Shown in pieces: positions 60,901 through 64,000 of a stretch of DNA of 64,000 nt. The notes below the pieces were generated by a model. It did not search any database and was not told the origin of the DNA. It saw only the letters and a list, made by a program, of their open reading frames with translations. A program made the position numbers and the translations under genes. The stretch is from Heliocidaris tuberculata (taxonomy: Eukaryota > Echinodermata > Echinoidea > Camarodonta > Echinometridae): assembly GCA_025618425.1 (NCBI GenBank), contig CM046842.1:35314188-35378187 (forward strand). Direction: 5' to 3'. Each line of letters starts with the position of its first letter. The first letter of the stretch is position 1.

Positions 60901-62570
60901 CACTCCCATGCATCTCTCTCATGACAATATTTTAATTCGTATACTATAACTAAGTAATAAGCTTTATTTTCTTCTTCTTTTTCTTATAATTATCGTTATC
61001 ATTATTTTTATTATCATTATCATTATTGTCATTAACATGATTGTTATTATTGTTACCATCATTACTTTCACTTTAGAAGCCGAAATAATTTATTACCGAC
61101 TGTCTTGTTTTTCCTCATCTTTCTCCTATAGGTTTTCTGGATCCCTGAACTCGTACAGACGCGTATCAAATGTAAGTAGGCCTGATAGGCCTCATTGTTT
61201 AGAAATGTTCAACAAAAGCGATTTAAACTTTCCGCCTCATGGAAAATACATCAAAATAAATGATATTTTTCTTTCTTATTTATTGAATTGTACCAAAGGC
61301 TTAGTTCATACTTCAATTGAATATTTTTCAAACGATTTTTATTTTGGTAGAAAATTTGTTAATGGCCAAGAAGTAAATTAAAATAATTTTTTTTTTTTTT
61401 AAAGTGAAATTATTTATCAGAACACAAGTAGAGAAACATGACATCTTATTTCATGTGATTTCTTGTCAGTTGATTTATATGTTGCTTCTCCAAACCAATT
61501 TAGTTCATTTATAAAACGCCTTTCTCTCGTCATTAAGATTCATCAGAAGAACTCAACTCGTAAAGCGTATAATTATTTGTCCATGACAGCGAGAGGAACA
61601 GATTATATGTAACTCTCTATATTGAATATGATGTACATGTAAAATTGATGCATTCATTTTCCTGTATTTCATTACAGATTCCTATGTTAACGATTAAGGA
61701 CTGTCATCTATCTACTGAGATGACCATCAGGTTGTGGTCCTGCCTCAGATCCTTCACCTCACTGTCCAAGCTTACTATCACAGACTCCTCTCTCAGTTTC
61801 CCTCCATCTCCTCCTGAGCTTCCATCCGTCACAATGCTGATAGCCGAGAGAGTGACGTCACAAAGCTACGAAGGTCTGCTCTCATCGATACCTGGCTTGA
61901 AAGTGATCGATATCACTATCGATGATGCAGAGAGAGACATATCTCAGATCACGGCTTGTCTTCGTCTGACCCGGGGACAGCAGCTCACACACATTAACCT
62001 TCATGCACCGGACTCACTCCCATCAGAGAAGAAGAATGTATCGAGAGAGACGATGAGAGGACTTGGTCTTCTGATCAGAGAACAAACCAAGAACCTACAG
62101 TGGCTGTATGTGTACAGGGTGAAGTGCACAGACGAGGAAGACTTGGTTTACCTCGTCGAGTGCTGCAGACATGTGAAGACGATGAAATACGTAATGTAAG
62201 TTCTCGTTCAACTCATAATATAAAATAGATTTTATGAGATGATTCTATTCTATTTGTCTGCAGTATTATTAAACGCTTAATGGTAAGAATGCATTGAGGG
62301 ATGTAGCCTCTTTTTTATTTTATTTTTTTTATTTTGGTTTTATTATTATTTCTCCTTATTGTTGCTTTTATATTTCAATTTGTAGTATTAGTACTAGTAT
62401 ATCTTTATACAACTTGAGCAAAATAAACTTACAGTTACCTTACTATATTTAGATTTATTATCATGATAAATATATTTTTAATTTGTTATTACTGTTATTA
62501 TTATTGGTACTATAATAATTATAATCATTATGAACAGTATTATTATTATAGGTTCTTCCGGCCACTTTAA
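5070..62570 (+). CDS. Gene span: multi-exon NLR-type receptor (Death-NACHT-LRR-like repeats)
   Basis: Predicted gene model of 30 exons: 5070-5373, 11676-13270, 14103-14629, 15857-15899, 16171-16673, twelve micro-exon/large-exon pairs from 21711 to 62195, and 62552-62570. All introns have GT..AG borders. The phases chain without conflict: 1, 0, 2, 0, 2, then 0 and 2 alternating. The lengths sum to 9,912 nt, an exact multiple of three, for about 3,303 residues. The domain order Death, NACHT, LRR-like is that of the NLR family expanded in sea urchins, whose members are presumed cytosolic sensors of microbial or danger signals that oligomerise through NACHT and signal through the Death domain. 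Function here is inferred from the family. The exon set actually used in mRNA is unknown: cassettes may be skipped or alternative. A 5' untranslated exon upstream of 5068 is likely but was not found. Confidence 0.8.
5374..7597 (+). other. Intron 1, first part: no gene recognised
   Basis: Contains homopolymer C and G runs (about 6076-6093, 6410-6432, 7070-7085, 7382-7391) and degenerate copies of a CTCGGTCGCTACGCTCCCTC-like motif at about 5771 and 6827. A related copy lies upstream at 3552. Nothing coding is visible. Confidence 0.5.
7598..8687. mobile_element. Large foldback (inverted-repeat) element, arms about 330 bp
   Basis: The left arm at about 7598-7927 is the reverse complement of the right arm at about 8355-8687 with few mismatches. 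Landmarks paired in the two arms include TAGCAACAACTTG with CAAGTTGTTGCTA, GTCGACTTTCACAGCTCTG with its complement, and TTTAGTCCCTTTTG with CAAAAGGGACTAAA at the outer ends. The 430-bp spacer holds A/T-rich DNA and a GAT/ATG simple repeat (about 8260-8345). There is no transposase, so this is probably a non-autonomous foldback transposon in intron 1. Confidence 0.85.
8260..8345. repeat. GATGAT-type simple repeat
   Basis: Imperfect (GAT/ATG)n in the spacer of the foldback element. It yields a Met/Ile-rich open frame that is not a gene. Confidence 0.85.
8669..9091. mobile_element. Short inverted-repeat element sharing ends with the foldback
   Basis: The motif CATGCAAAAGGGACTAAATC occurs twice in tandem at 8669 and 8697. 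Its inverse, GATTTAGTCCCTTTTGCATG, occurs at 8891-8910 and again at 9072-9091. This suggests a MITE-like unit, or nested units, built from the same terminal sequence that closes the 7598-8687 foldback. Confidence 0.65.
9092..10935 (+). other. Intron 1, middle part: no gene recognised
   Basis: Holds a poly-G run near 9500-9516 and a (GTT)n microsatellite at about 10317-10337. No coding signal or clear transposon ends are visible. Confidence 0.5.
10936..11622. mobile_element. 687-bp palindromic element with CACTGTAAAAAAA ends
   Basis: It begins CACTGTAAAAAAA (10936) and ends TTTTTTTACAGTG (to 11622). Long stretches of the left half recur inverted in the right half, for example AGGTGTTTACTAGATAAACA against its complement around 11450-11472. 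A third, direct copy of the inner block lies near 11265-11345. There is no coding capacity. It is a non-autonomous DNA transposon inserted in intron 1, ending 53 bp upstream of the NACHT exon. Confidence 0.8.
11676..13270 (+). CDS. NLR exon 2: NACHT NTPase domain
   Basis: Encodes residues 102-633 (1,595 nt, phase 1 in, phase 0 out). Walker A is AGRGKTT (about residues 196-202) with Lys200 as the nucleotide-binding lysine. Walker B/Mg site is ILDGLDEY, with Asp276, Asp279 and Glu280. Sensor 1 is VLVTTRP (Arg314). The segment EFYHKLAQEHSAG near 500-511 matches the winged-helix F-x-H-x-x-x-Q-E-type motif that follows NACHT in NLRs. No motif residue is missing, so ATP-driven oligomerisation is plausible. 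The acceptor is a clear pyrimidine-rich TTATTATTCCAG before 11676. The donor is GAG|GTATGC at 13271: reading on instead reaches a stop at 13307-13309, and only the 13271 donor gives the phase-0 join to exon 3. The absence of introns inside NACHT is typical of NLR genes. Confidence 0.93.
13271..14102 (+). other. Intron 2, with GA microsatellite
   Basis: 832-bp intron. Contains a poly-G run at about 13349-13361 and (GA)n at about 13500-13525. It ends in ATTAAAACAG at 14102. Nothing else is recognised. Confidence 0.75.
14103..14629 (+). CDS. NLR exon 3: first LRR-like exon
   Basis: 527 nt, phase 0 to 2, residues 634-809. It is a paralogue of all later large exons. It shares LWSCL, ITDSSLSF, SYEGL.SSLP, EIDVTIDY and a closing EETLVDLF segment. 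The leucine/isoleucine spacing (LxxLxIxxSSLSF, then ..EIDVTI) is LRR-like and somewhat degenerate. This region of NLRs normally makes the ligand-sensing solenoid. The donor GGA|GTAAGT at 14630 is a near-consensus site. This exon is clearly diverged from the amplified copies, so it is an older member. Confidence 0.88.
14630..15436 (+). other. Intron 3, first part: no gene recognised
   Basis: AT-rich intron with a poly-C run near 14841-14852 and ATT/TTA simple sequence near 15300-15420. I see no other structure. Confidence 0.6.
15437..15749. mobile_element. MITE-like element with CAGGGGCGGATCCAGG ends
   Basis: Perfect 16-bp terminal inverted repeats: CAGGGGCGGATCCAGG at 15437-15452 and its complement at 15734-15749. 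The interior has poly-G and poly-C runs and a short internal duplication around CCAGAATTC. It has no coding capacity. It lies 108 bp upstream of micro-exon 4. Confidence 0.85.
15857..15899 (+). CDS. NLR exon 4: 43-nt micro-exon (ancestral type)
   Basis: Flanked by ATGTAG at 15851-15856 and CAG|GTAACT at 15900. Phase 2 to 0, so it bridges exon 3 (out phase 2) and exon 5 (in phase 0). It encodes the end of a split Glu codon and then SECGSRNNDRYAVQ. This is one residue longer than, but recognisably related to, the FSGSLNSDRHVSN of the amplified micro-exons. It is too short for ORF-based gene finding; the call rests on borders, phase and homology. Confidence 0.8.
16171..16673 (+). CDS. NLR exon 5: second LRR-like exon
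   Basis: 503 nt, phase 0 to 2, after TTTATTGCAG and before GAA|GTGAGT. The protein shares IKHCQLSTEMTAKLWSCL, ISDSSLSF and SYEGLLSSLPGLNEIDIPI with the array exons. Its second half (LLISEQTPNQQWL, RDEEVLIDLF) matches exon 3 and the last array exon better than the core copies. It is in frame to join the first array micro-exon at 21711, skipping the pseudoexon at 18975-19120. Confidence 0.88.
16681..16722. repeat. (TAGATC)n simple repeat
   Basis: TAGATC units immediately after the exon 5 donor. The same AGATCT-rich composition recurs near 16900-17170 and strongly at 59300-60240. Confidence 0.85.
17381..18254. mobile_element. Palindromic element rich in GCGGCCGC-like ends
   Basis: The left end near 17381-17400 (CTGGTGTGCGGCCGCT) is inversely similar to the right end at about 18235-18254 (CCGGCCGCCCACAGGAGCAC). 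Inner copies of related GC-rich blocks lie at about 17565-17600 and 17820-17875, in an otherwise AT-rich 0.87 kb. It is probably a non-autonomous transposon or nested pair in the intron after exon 5. Confidence 0.55.
18273..18400. repeat. Strong hairpin, arms about 42 bp
   Basis: The left arm 18273-18314 (CTAGACCGAAAATTCTGTCT, then GTTAGCCTCTTATT) pairs with the right arm 18358-18400 (AATAAGAGGCTAAC, then AGACAGAATTTTCGGTCTAG). The loop is about 43 nt. It is likely a small MITE. Confidence 0.75.
18919..18953. repeat. (CA)n microsatellite at the left edge of the array
   Basis: AC-dinucleotide run that ends about 20 bp before homology to the tandem array begins. It marks the probable breakpoint. 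Confidence 0.9.
18975..19120 (+). pseudogene. Truncated LRR-like pseudoexon at the array start
   Basis: 146 bp match only the 3' quarter of the large exon, starting at GGACTGGGTCTTCAGATCAG and ending at ATAGAACA. The 5' part and the acceptor are absent; a (CA)n run precedes it. The donor has changed from GTGAGT to GTGAGA. It cannot be spliced as an exon without a new acceptor, and exon 5 joins 21711 in frame without it. Confidence 0.88.
19554..19853. repeat. 149-bp tandem duplication inside the first unit
   Basis: The block starting GATACGGGGTATATTTATG at 19554 is repeated from 19703 (GATACTGGGTATATTTATG), including GACAAAGGACCGGTAAGG and the run to AATTAATCTTAAG. Later units have one copy. 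This accounts for the first spacing (3,573 bp) exceeding the usual 3.41 kb. Confidence 0.85.
21711..21750 (+). CDS. Array micro-exon 1 (40 nt)
   Basis: Borders are ATGAATAG and AAT|GTAAGT. Phase 2 to 0. It completes the preceding split codon and encodes FSGSLNSDRHVSN. It uses the AGG arginine codon, as in copy 7, where most copies use AGA. It joins exon 5 to large exon 1. Confidence 0.82.
22158..22693 (+). CDS. Array large exon 1 (LRR-like, 536 nt)
   Basis: Phase 0 to 2 after CATTACAG; donor GTGAGT at 22694. Landmarks of the family: IPMLTIKDCHLSAEMTIRLW, then LSKLTISHSSLSF, VTSQSYEGLFSSLPG, EIDITIGD, SRETMRGLGLQIRA and EEKLIDLV. Specific to this copy: Tyr in CLRYVG where others have Ser, TAKRVTS, GDVGKED, and one codon missing before DEV (YRDEV). 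It is the most divergent of the ten core copies, consistent with its edge position. LRR-like, inferred from hydrophobic spacing. Confidence 0.88.
23460..24903 (+). repeat. 1.44-kb intron segment present in array units but absent before the last module
   Basis: In array units, TCACCCTCTACA is separated from CATACCATCTCCATCCAAAC by about 1.44 kb. At 60704-60727 the two flanks are directly joined (TCACCCTCCATACCATCTCC). The segment includes AAAGGTTC-type repeats (about 23753-23940) and the palindromic transposon. Confidence 0.7.
24262..24902. mobile_element. Palindromic transposon carried in every array unit (unit 1 shown)
   Basis: The left part (CCGGGGGGAAGGGTACTCAG, then GTGGGTGGGTATGTGCC) is inversely similar to the right part (GGGGCACATACCTACCAC, then GGGGTCGAGTGCCCCC). 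It is about 640 bp, with no intact protein. The same element recurs at equivalent places in all units and, more diverged, at about 55475-56118. It rode along with the amplification. Confidence 0.65.
25118..25157 (+). CDS. Array micro-exon 2 (40 nt)
   Basis: AG and GTAAGT borders, phase 2 to 0, encoding FSGSLNSDRHVSN with the AGA arginine codon. Followed by the common intron start GTAAGTAGACATGATTGG. Confidence 0.82.
25570..26108 (+). CDS. Array large exon 2 (LRR-like, 539 nt)
   Basis: Represents the commonest protein version: RSVG, TAERVTS, GDVEKED, SQIQ, DSLPSE, YRADEV. Copies 3, 8 and 9 encode the same residues. It has the strict TGACGTCA octamer within the VTS codons, as do all large exons. 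Confidence 0.88.
28531..28570 (+). CDS. Array micro-exon 3 (40 nt)
   Basis: Same sequence and borders as micro-exon 2; phase 2 to 0. Confidence 0.82.
28984..29522 (+). CDS. Array large exon 3 (LRR-like, 539 nt)
   Basis: Protein identical to copy 2. It differs silently or nearly so at the DNA level (ATGTTGACG rather than ATGTTAACG near the start, CGTTTAATA rather than CGTCTAATA near the end). Confidence 0.88.
31944..31983 (+). CDS. Array micro-exon 4 (40 nt)
   Basis: Same as micro-exon 2; AG and GTAAGT borders, phase 2 to 0. Confidence 0.82.
32397..32935 (+). CDS. Array large exon 4 (LRR-like, 539 nt)
   Basis: As copy 2 except Pro for Gln in DISPIQTG, shared only with the neighbouring copy 5. 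That is the pattern expected from duplication of adjacent units or local gene conversion. Confidence 0.88.
35360..35399 (+). CDS. Array micro-exon 5 (40 nt)
   Basis: Same as micro-exon 2; AG and GTAAGT borders, phase 2 to 0. Confidence 0.82.
35812..36350 (+). CDS. Array large exon 5 (LRR-like, 539 nt)
   Basis: Carries DISPIQTG (shared with copy 4) together with TAKRVTS (shared with copies 1 and 10). It is a mosaic of variants found separately elsewhere in the array. Confidence 0.88.
38773..38812 (+). CDS. Array micro-exon 6 (40 nt)
   Basis: Same as micro-exon 2; AG and GTAAGT borders, phase 2 to 0. Confidence 0.82.
39225..39760 (+). CDS. Array large exon 6 (LRR-like, 536 nt)
   Basis: Has CCAGATTTACTCCC (PDLLPS) where other core copies have PDSLPS; this variant is otherwise seen only in the diverged copy 11. 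It also lacks one codon (YRDEV), like copy 1. Frame and phase are kept. Confidence 0.88.
42180..42219 (+). CDS. Array micro-exon 7 (40 nt)
   Basis: FSGSLNSDRHVSN with the AGG codon. It is followed by GTAAGTAGATCTGATAGG, the intron start of copies 1 and 11 rather than of the other core copies. Confidence 0.82.
42632..43170 (+). CDS. Array large exon 7 (LRR-like, 539 nt)
   Basis: As copy 2 except YRGDEV (Gly for Ala). The intron just upstream (about 42285-42340) has a run of differences shared with copy 11, so a conversion tract probably ends near this exon. Confidence 0.88.
45591..45630 (+). CDS. Array micro-exon 8 (40 nt)
   Basis: Same as micro-exon 2; AG and GTAAGT borders, phase 2 to 0. 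Confidence 0.82.
46042..46580 (+). CDS. Array large exon 8 (LRR-like, 539 nt)
   Basis: Protein identical to copy 2; CGTCTGATA near the 3' end distinguishes it at the DNA level. Confidence 0.88.
48997..49036 (+). CDS. Array micro-exon 9 (40 nt)
   Basis: Same as micro-exon 2; AG and GTAAGT borders, phase 2 to 0. Confidence 0.82.
49448..49986 (+). CDS. Array large exon 9 (LRR-like, 539 nt)
   Basis: Protein identical to copies 2, 3 and 8. The downstream intron has a shortened poly-G region (about 50165-50175) that tags this unit. Confidence 0.88.
52402..52441 (+). CDS. Array micro-exon 10 (40 nt)
   Basis: FSGSLNSDRHVSN with the AGA codon. The following intron reads GTAAGTAGACATGATAGG, a hybrid of the two intron types in the array. 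Confidence 0.82.
52853..53391 (+). CDS. Array large exon 10 (LRR-like, 539 nt)
   Basis: Last of the near-identical core copies. Has TAKRVTS and YRANEV (Asn for Asp). It combines a variant of copies 1 and 5 with the Asn seen otherwise only in copy 11. Confidence 0.88.
54350..54813. mobile_element. Insertion of about 465 bp in the unit after core copy 10
   Basis: Homology to the array stops after AATGTATAATGAGAAAAAT and resumes with TTATTAAACGAGG near 54825. The insert starts with CTGACGA, a GAACAG..CTGTTC hairpin and GAAAC (54354-54384). It then has a TTTC-rich region and a short palindrome GGTGTACAAACACC. It appears to be a transposed sequence of unknown family. The open frame at 54701-55105 straddles its right edge and is not a gene. 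Confidence 0.65.
55475..56118. mobile_element. Diverged copy of the palindromic transposon carried by array units
   Basis: Equivalent to 24262-24902, with GTGGGTTGGTATGTGCC on the left and GGGGCACATACCTACC on the right. It is more divergent, with an extra T/G-rich insertion near 56035-56063. This supports copy 11 being an older unit. Confidence 0.6.
56119..57012 (+). other. Intron before micro-exon 11, expanded
   Basis: Relative to core units this stretch has an extra 0.6-0.7 kb, including a (GT)n/poly-G run near 56433-56463 and an A-run/C-run pair near 56538-56590. No gene is recognised. Confidence 0.55.
57013..57052 (+). CDS. Micro-exon 11 (40 nt), diverged module
   Basis: Same 13-residue product as the core micro-exons, with the AGA codon. 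Followed by GTAAGTAGATCTGATAGG. AG and GT borders and phase 2 to 0 are conserved although the surrounding intron has diverged. Confidence 0.82.
57474..58012 (+). CDS. Large exon 11 (LRR-like, 539 nt), diverged module
   Basis: Differs from core copies by ISDSSL (Asp for His), MLIAERV, GLLSSLPGLEEID, GDVGKED, PDLLPS, GLGIQI and YRGNEV. Several of these residues match exons 3, 5 and 12, so this copy is intermediate between the old exons and the recent core. Donor GTGAGT at 58013; frame open throughout. Confidence 0.88.
58385..58575. repeat. Palindromic repeat built from TTAACC/CCTAGGTT motifs
   Basis: GGTATTCTGAT occurs at about 58386 and 58514, flanking repeated CTAAAGTTAATCCTAGGTT units and their complements (TTTAGTTAAAG, AGGGTTAAA). 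It is probably a small inverted-repeat element. Confidence 0.55.
59182..59219. repeat. Perfect 16-bp hairpin with 6-nt loop
   Basis: Left arm CGCTTGCTTAAAGCGC (59182-59197), loop GCATCT, right arm GCGCTTTAAGCAAGCG (59204-59219), with no mismatch. It could be a small RNA or regulatory structure or a transposon relic; no other support is visible. Confidence 0.8.
59300..60240. repeat. AGATCT/TCTAG-rich tract
   Basis: About 0.9 kb with very frequent GATCTAG, TAGATCTA, CTAACGTTA and GTTAGACTA words in both orientations. No fixed period is visible. It is a degenerate simple-sequence region. Confidence 0.6.
61132..61171 (+). CDS. Micro-exon 12 (40 nt), most diverged module
   Basis: After TCTCCTATAG and before AAT|GTAAGT. 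Encodes FSGSLNSYRRVSN: Tyr and Arg replace Asp and His of the other copies. Phase 2 to 0 retained. Confidence 0.82.
61172..61677 (+). other. Intron between micro-exon 12 and large exon 12
   Basis: 506 bp, related at both ends to the equivalent core intron. A unique inner part at about 61500-61620 contains no gene. Confidence 0.7.
61678..62195 (+). CDS. Large exon 12 (LRR-like, 518 nt), last module
   Basis: Phase 0 to 2 with donor AAT|GTAAGT at 62196. The first half resembles copy 11 (MLIAERVTSQSYEGLLSSIPG). The second half (GLGLLIREQTKNLQWLYV, DEEDLVYLV) resembles exons 3 and 5 rather than the core, so it preserves the older version of the module's C-terminal part. The end, CCRHVKTMKYVM, is unique. 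Confidence 0.87.
62552..62570 (+). CDS. Candidate terminal exon with stop codon
   Basis: After TTATTATTATAG. In phase 2 it completes Met and adds FFRPL, then TAA at 62568-62570. The DNA (GTTCTTCCGGCCACTTTAA) resembles the start of the micro-exon (GTTTTCTGGATCCCTGAAC), so this may be a decayed micro-exon that now supplies the stop. The pyrimidine tract is weak. The true terminal exon could lie further on or outside the window. Confidence 0.45.
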
Positions 62571-64000
62571 TCATTTCATCTCACTCAAATTCATAATCTA
62601 AATGTCGCTCTTAGACGAATTCTGTAATTCAAATTAAGAATCCAAACATTCCAATTCAACAACAGTCAACTAAATTCACAAACGTGCTTTCAGTTTACAA
62701 ATTCATGTACGTCGGTTTATTGAGATCAGTGTATGCAAGTTAACACGGTCGGCTTACTGTGTTAACTTGAATACGCAGATTATAAACGTGCTTGCATTGG
62801 CAAGTTGAATGCACATAATTATGTGAATTTGTTTTCCTGTTTGATCAGATTCTTACTTTGAACAATTGTTTCTTGGTCAACATTTGCGTTACGTTGAATG
62901 CACGAAATATGAATGTGAGTGACCAAAATGATAAATCATCATACACAATATCAATGTTATCATTATTATTATTTATGTTGCCACGATATCTCTTGTAAGC
63001 GCAATGTTAAACATTCTAGTCTACCTGTGAAAGATCTAACTAAAACACAATCCCCAAGTACAGTGCAGTATTCAAGCTCTTTTAATATGGCTTCAAACAA
63101 AATATAGATCATTTTTAAAGGTCATTCGCCTGACACTCTGAGATAAGAAAACGTTAAAGGAAAAGAGAAGTGCATGATATAGATCTAGACACTGTAGAAT
63201 TTAAACTTGTTCAGCAATGTAGATTTCATGCCCTGTGAGCCTGAGCGAAATTTGCGGAAGCAACACCAAATGCGAAAATGTGATTGAACATTTCCAGTAT
63301 CCACGTGTTACATTCACAACTGATAACCTAAAATCGTGATGCAATGAAAATACATGTAGGCCTACTAAGAAAGAACAACGTTCTTGAACTTAGATGATTA
63401 AAAAAAAATGGAAAAAAAATGACTGTTTCCGAAAAAGTTAGAAGGAAGCAGACTAACGTAGGCGTATAACGTTACATCGTTGTATTTTTACAATCATGCC
63501 ATAATATATACTTTCCGTTGCATATCAACATTTAAACGCATTTTGATCAAACTCTCGTTTTGTCATCAACTTTAAAAGCTCATAGTCTCGGTAGCAAAAA
63601 TCATACTGGCAAGAAACTTATTTAACATAGTAACAAACTATTCTCCTTTTTATCATAAGACACATGCACGAGATTATTTAACATTCCATTCACGATTTCG
63701 AACAATTTTTAGTGTAAATGTCTGTAAGAAACGCTTGGTAACGGCTTTTCACTGCCTCACGCTCCCATATCCACCCAAGGCAAAGGTTCCCCGCACAATA
63801 AACCCAGCGCTTCGCACTAGGTGTTGCGTATTCTATTCACACAGAAATCCTCGTGTGAATAGTGTGTGTGGCCGTTGTTTGAATTTCCATCCCCTCTTTT
63901 TTGGGGCCAGGGATTTTTATTACTTTTCACCTCTCATTCAATAAATATTTCACTTGAGGAGGAAAAAACTTCACAGCATCTTAGTTATGTTAGTACCCTG
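62571..64000 (+). other. Putative 3' untranslated and flanking DNA
   Basis: No further LRR-like exon is visible. AATAAA polyadenylation-type hexamers lie at 63797-63802 and 63940-63945, which would give a 3' UTR of over 1.2 kb if exon 62552 is terminal. No new gene is recognised before the window ends. Confidence 0.4.

Larger units (their letters stand above)
58013..61131 (+). other. Intron between modules 11 and 12, mostly unique DNA
   Basis: The first 0.4 kb and about 60340-60730 are recognisably related to array unit introns. The 58570-60330 interior is not: it holds an A-run (58892-58914), a poly-G run (59041-59060), a perfect hairpin and an AGATCT-rich tract. No coding sequence is visible. 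Confidence 0.6.

Overview
Eukaryotic, intron-rich, AT-rich DNA from a marine invertebrate, most likely an echinoderm and probably a sea urchin. The basis is a Death-NACHT-LRR-like receptor gene of the kind greatly expanded in sea urchin genomes, long poly-G and poly-C runs, many short palindromic DNA transposons and TAGATCTAG-rich tracts. The species assignment is inference. There are no bacterial features and no tRNA or rRNA that I can recognise.

One plus-strand gene explains almost the whole window. I rebuilt it from splice signals and reading-frame phase. Exon 1 (ATG at 5070, to 5373) encodes a Death-fold domain. Exon 2 (11676-13270) encodes a complete NACHT NTPase with Walker A, Walker B and sensor-1 motifs and a winged-helix-like segment. 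Exons 3 to 5 (14103-14629, 15857-15899, 16171-16673) encode the first leucine-rich-like units. From 21711 to 62195 there are twelve further copies of a two-exon module: a 40-nt micro-exon followed by a 518-539-nt LRR-like exon. A candidate terminal exon (62552-62570) carries the stop. Every junction has AG and GT borders and every phase matches. If all exons are used the coding sequence is 9,912 nt, giving about 3,303 residues.

Layout. 1-5067: upstream DNA with a tandem duplication, palindromic elements and microsatellites. 5374-11675: large first intron holding a 1.1-kb foldback repeat, a second inverted-repeat element and a 687-bp CACTG..CAGTG element that stops 53 bp before the NACHT exon. 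13271-18974: NACHT-LRR introns with further palindromic elements. 18975-54349: a head-to-tail array with a period of about 3.41 kb. It starts with a truncated unit carrying a pseudoexon, followed by ten almost identical full modules. 54350-62195: two older, more diverged modules interrupted by insertions. 62196-64000: terminal exon candidate and 3' flank.

The main discovery is the array. The large exon (phase 0 to 2) cannot be chained to itself, but the 40-nt micro-exon (phase 2 to 0) restores the frame exactly. The amplified unit is therefore a frame-neutral cassette of 192-193 codons, and any number of copies can be gained, lost or skipped as pairs. The near-identity of the core copies, their differing indels and homopolymer lengths, and tracts shared with the outer diverged copy suggest recent unequal crossing-over plus gene conversion inside the sensor part of an innate immune receptor. 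Whether all pairs are spliced in, or are alternative cassettes, cannot be told from DNA alone.
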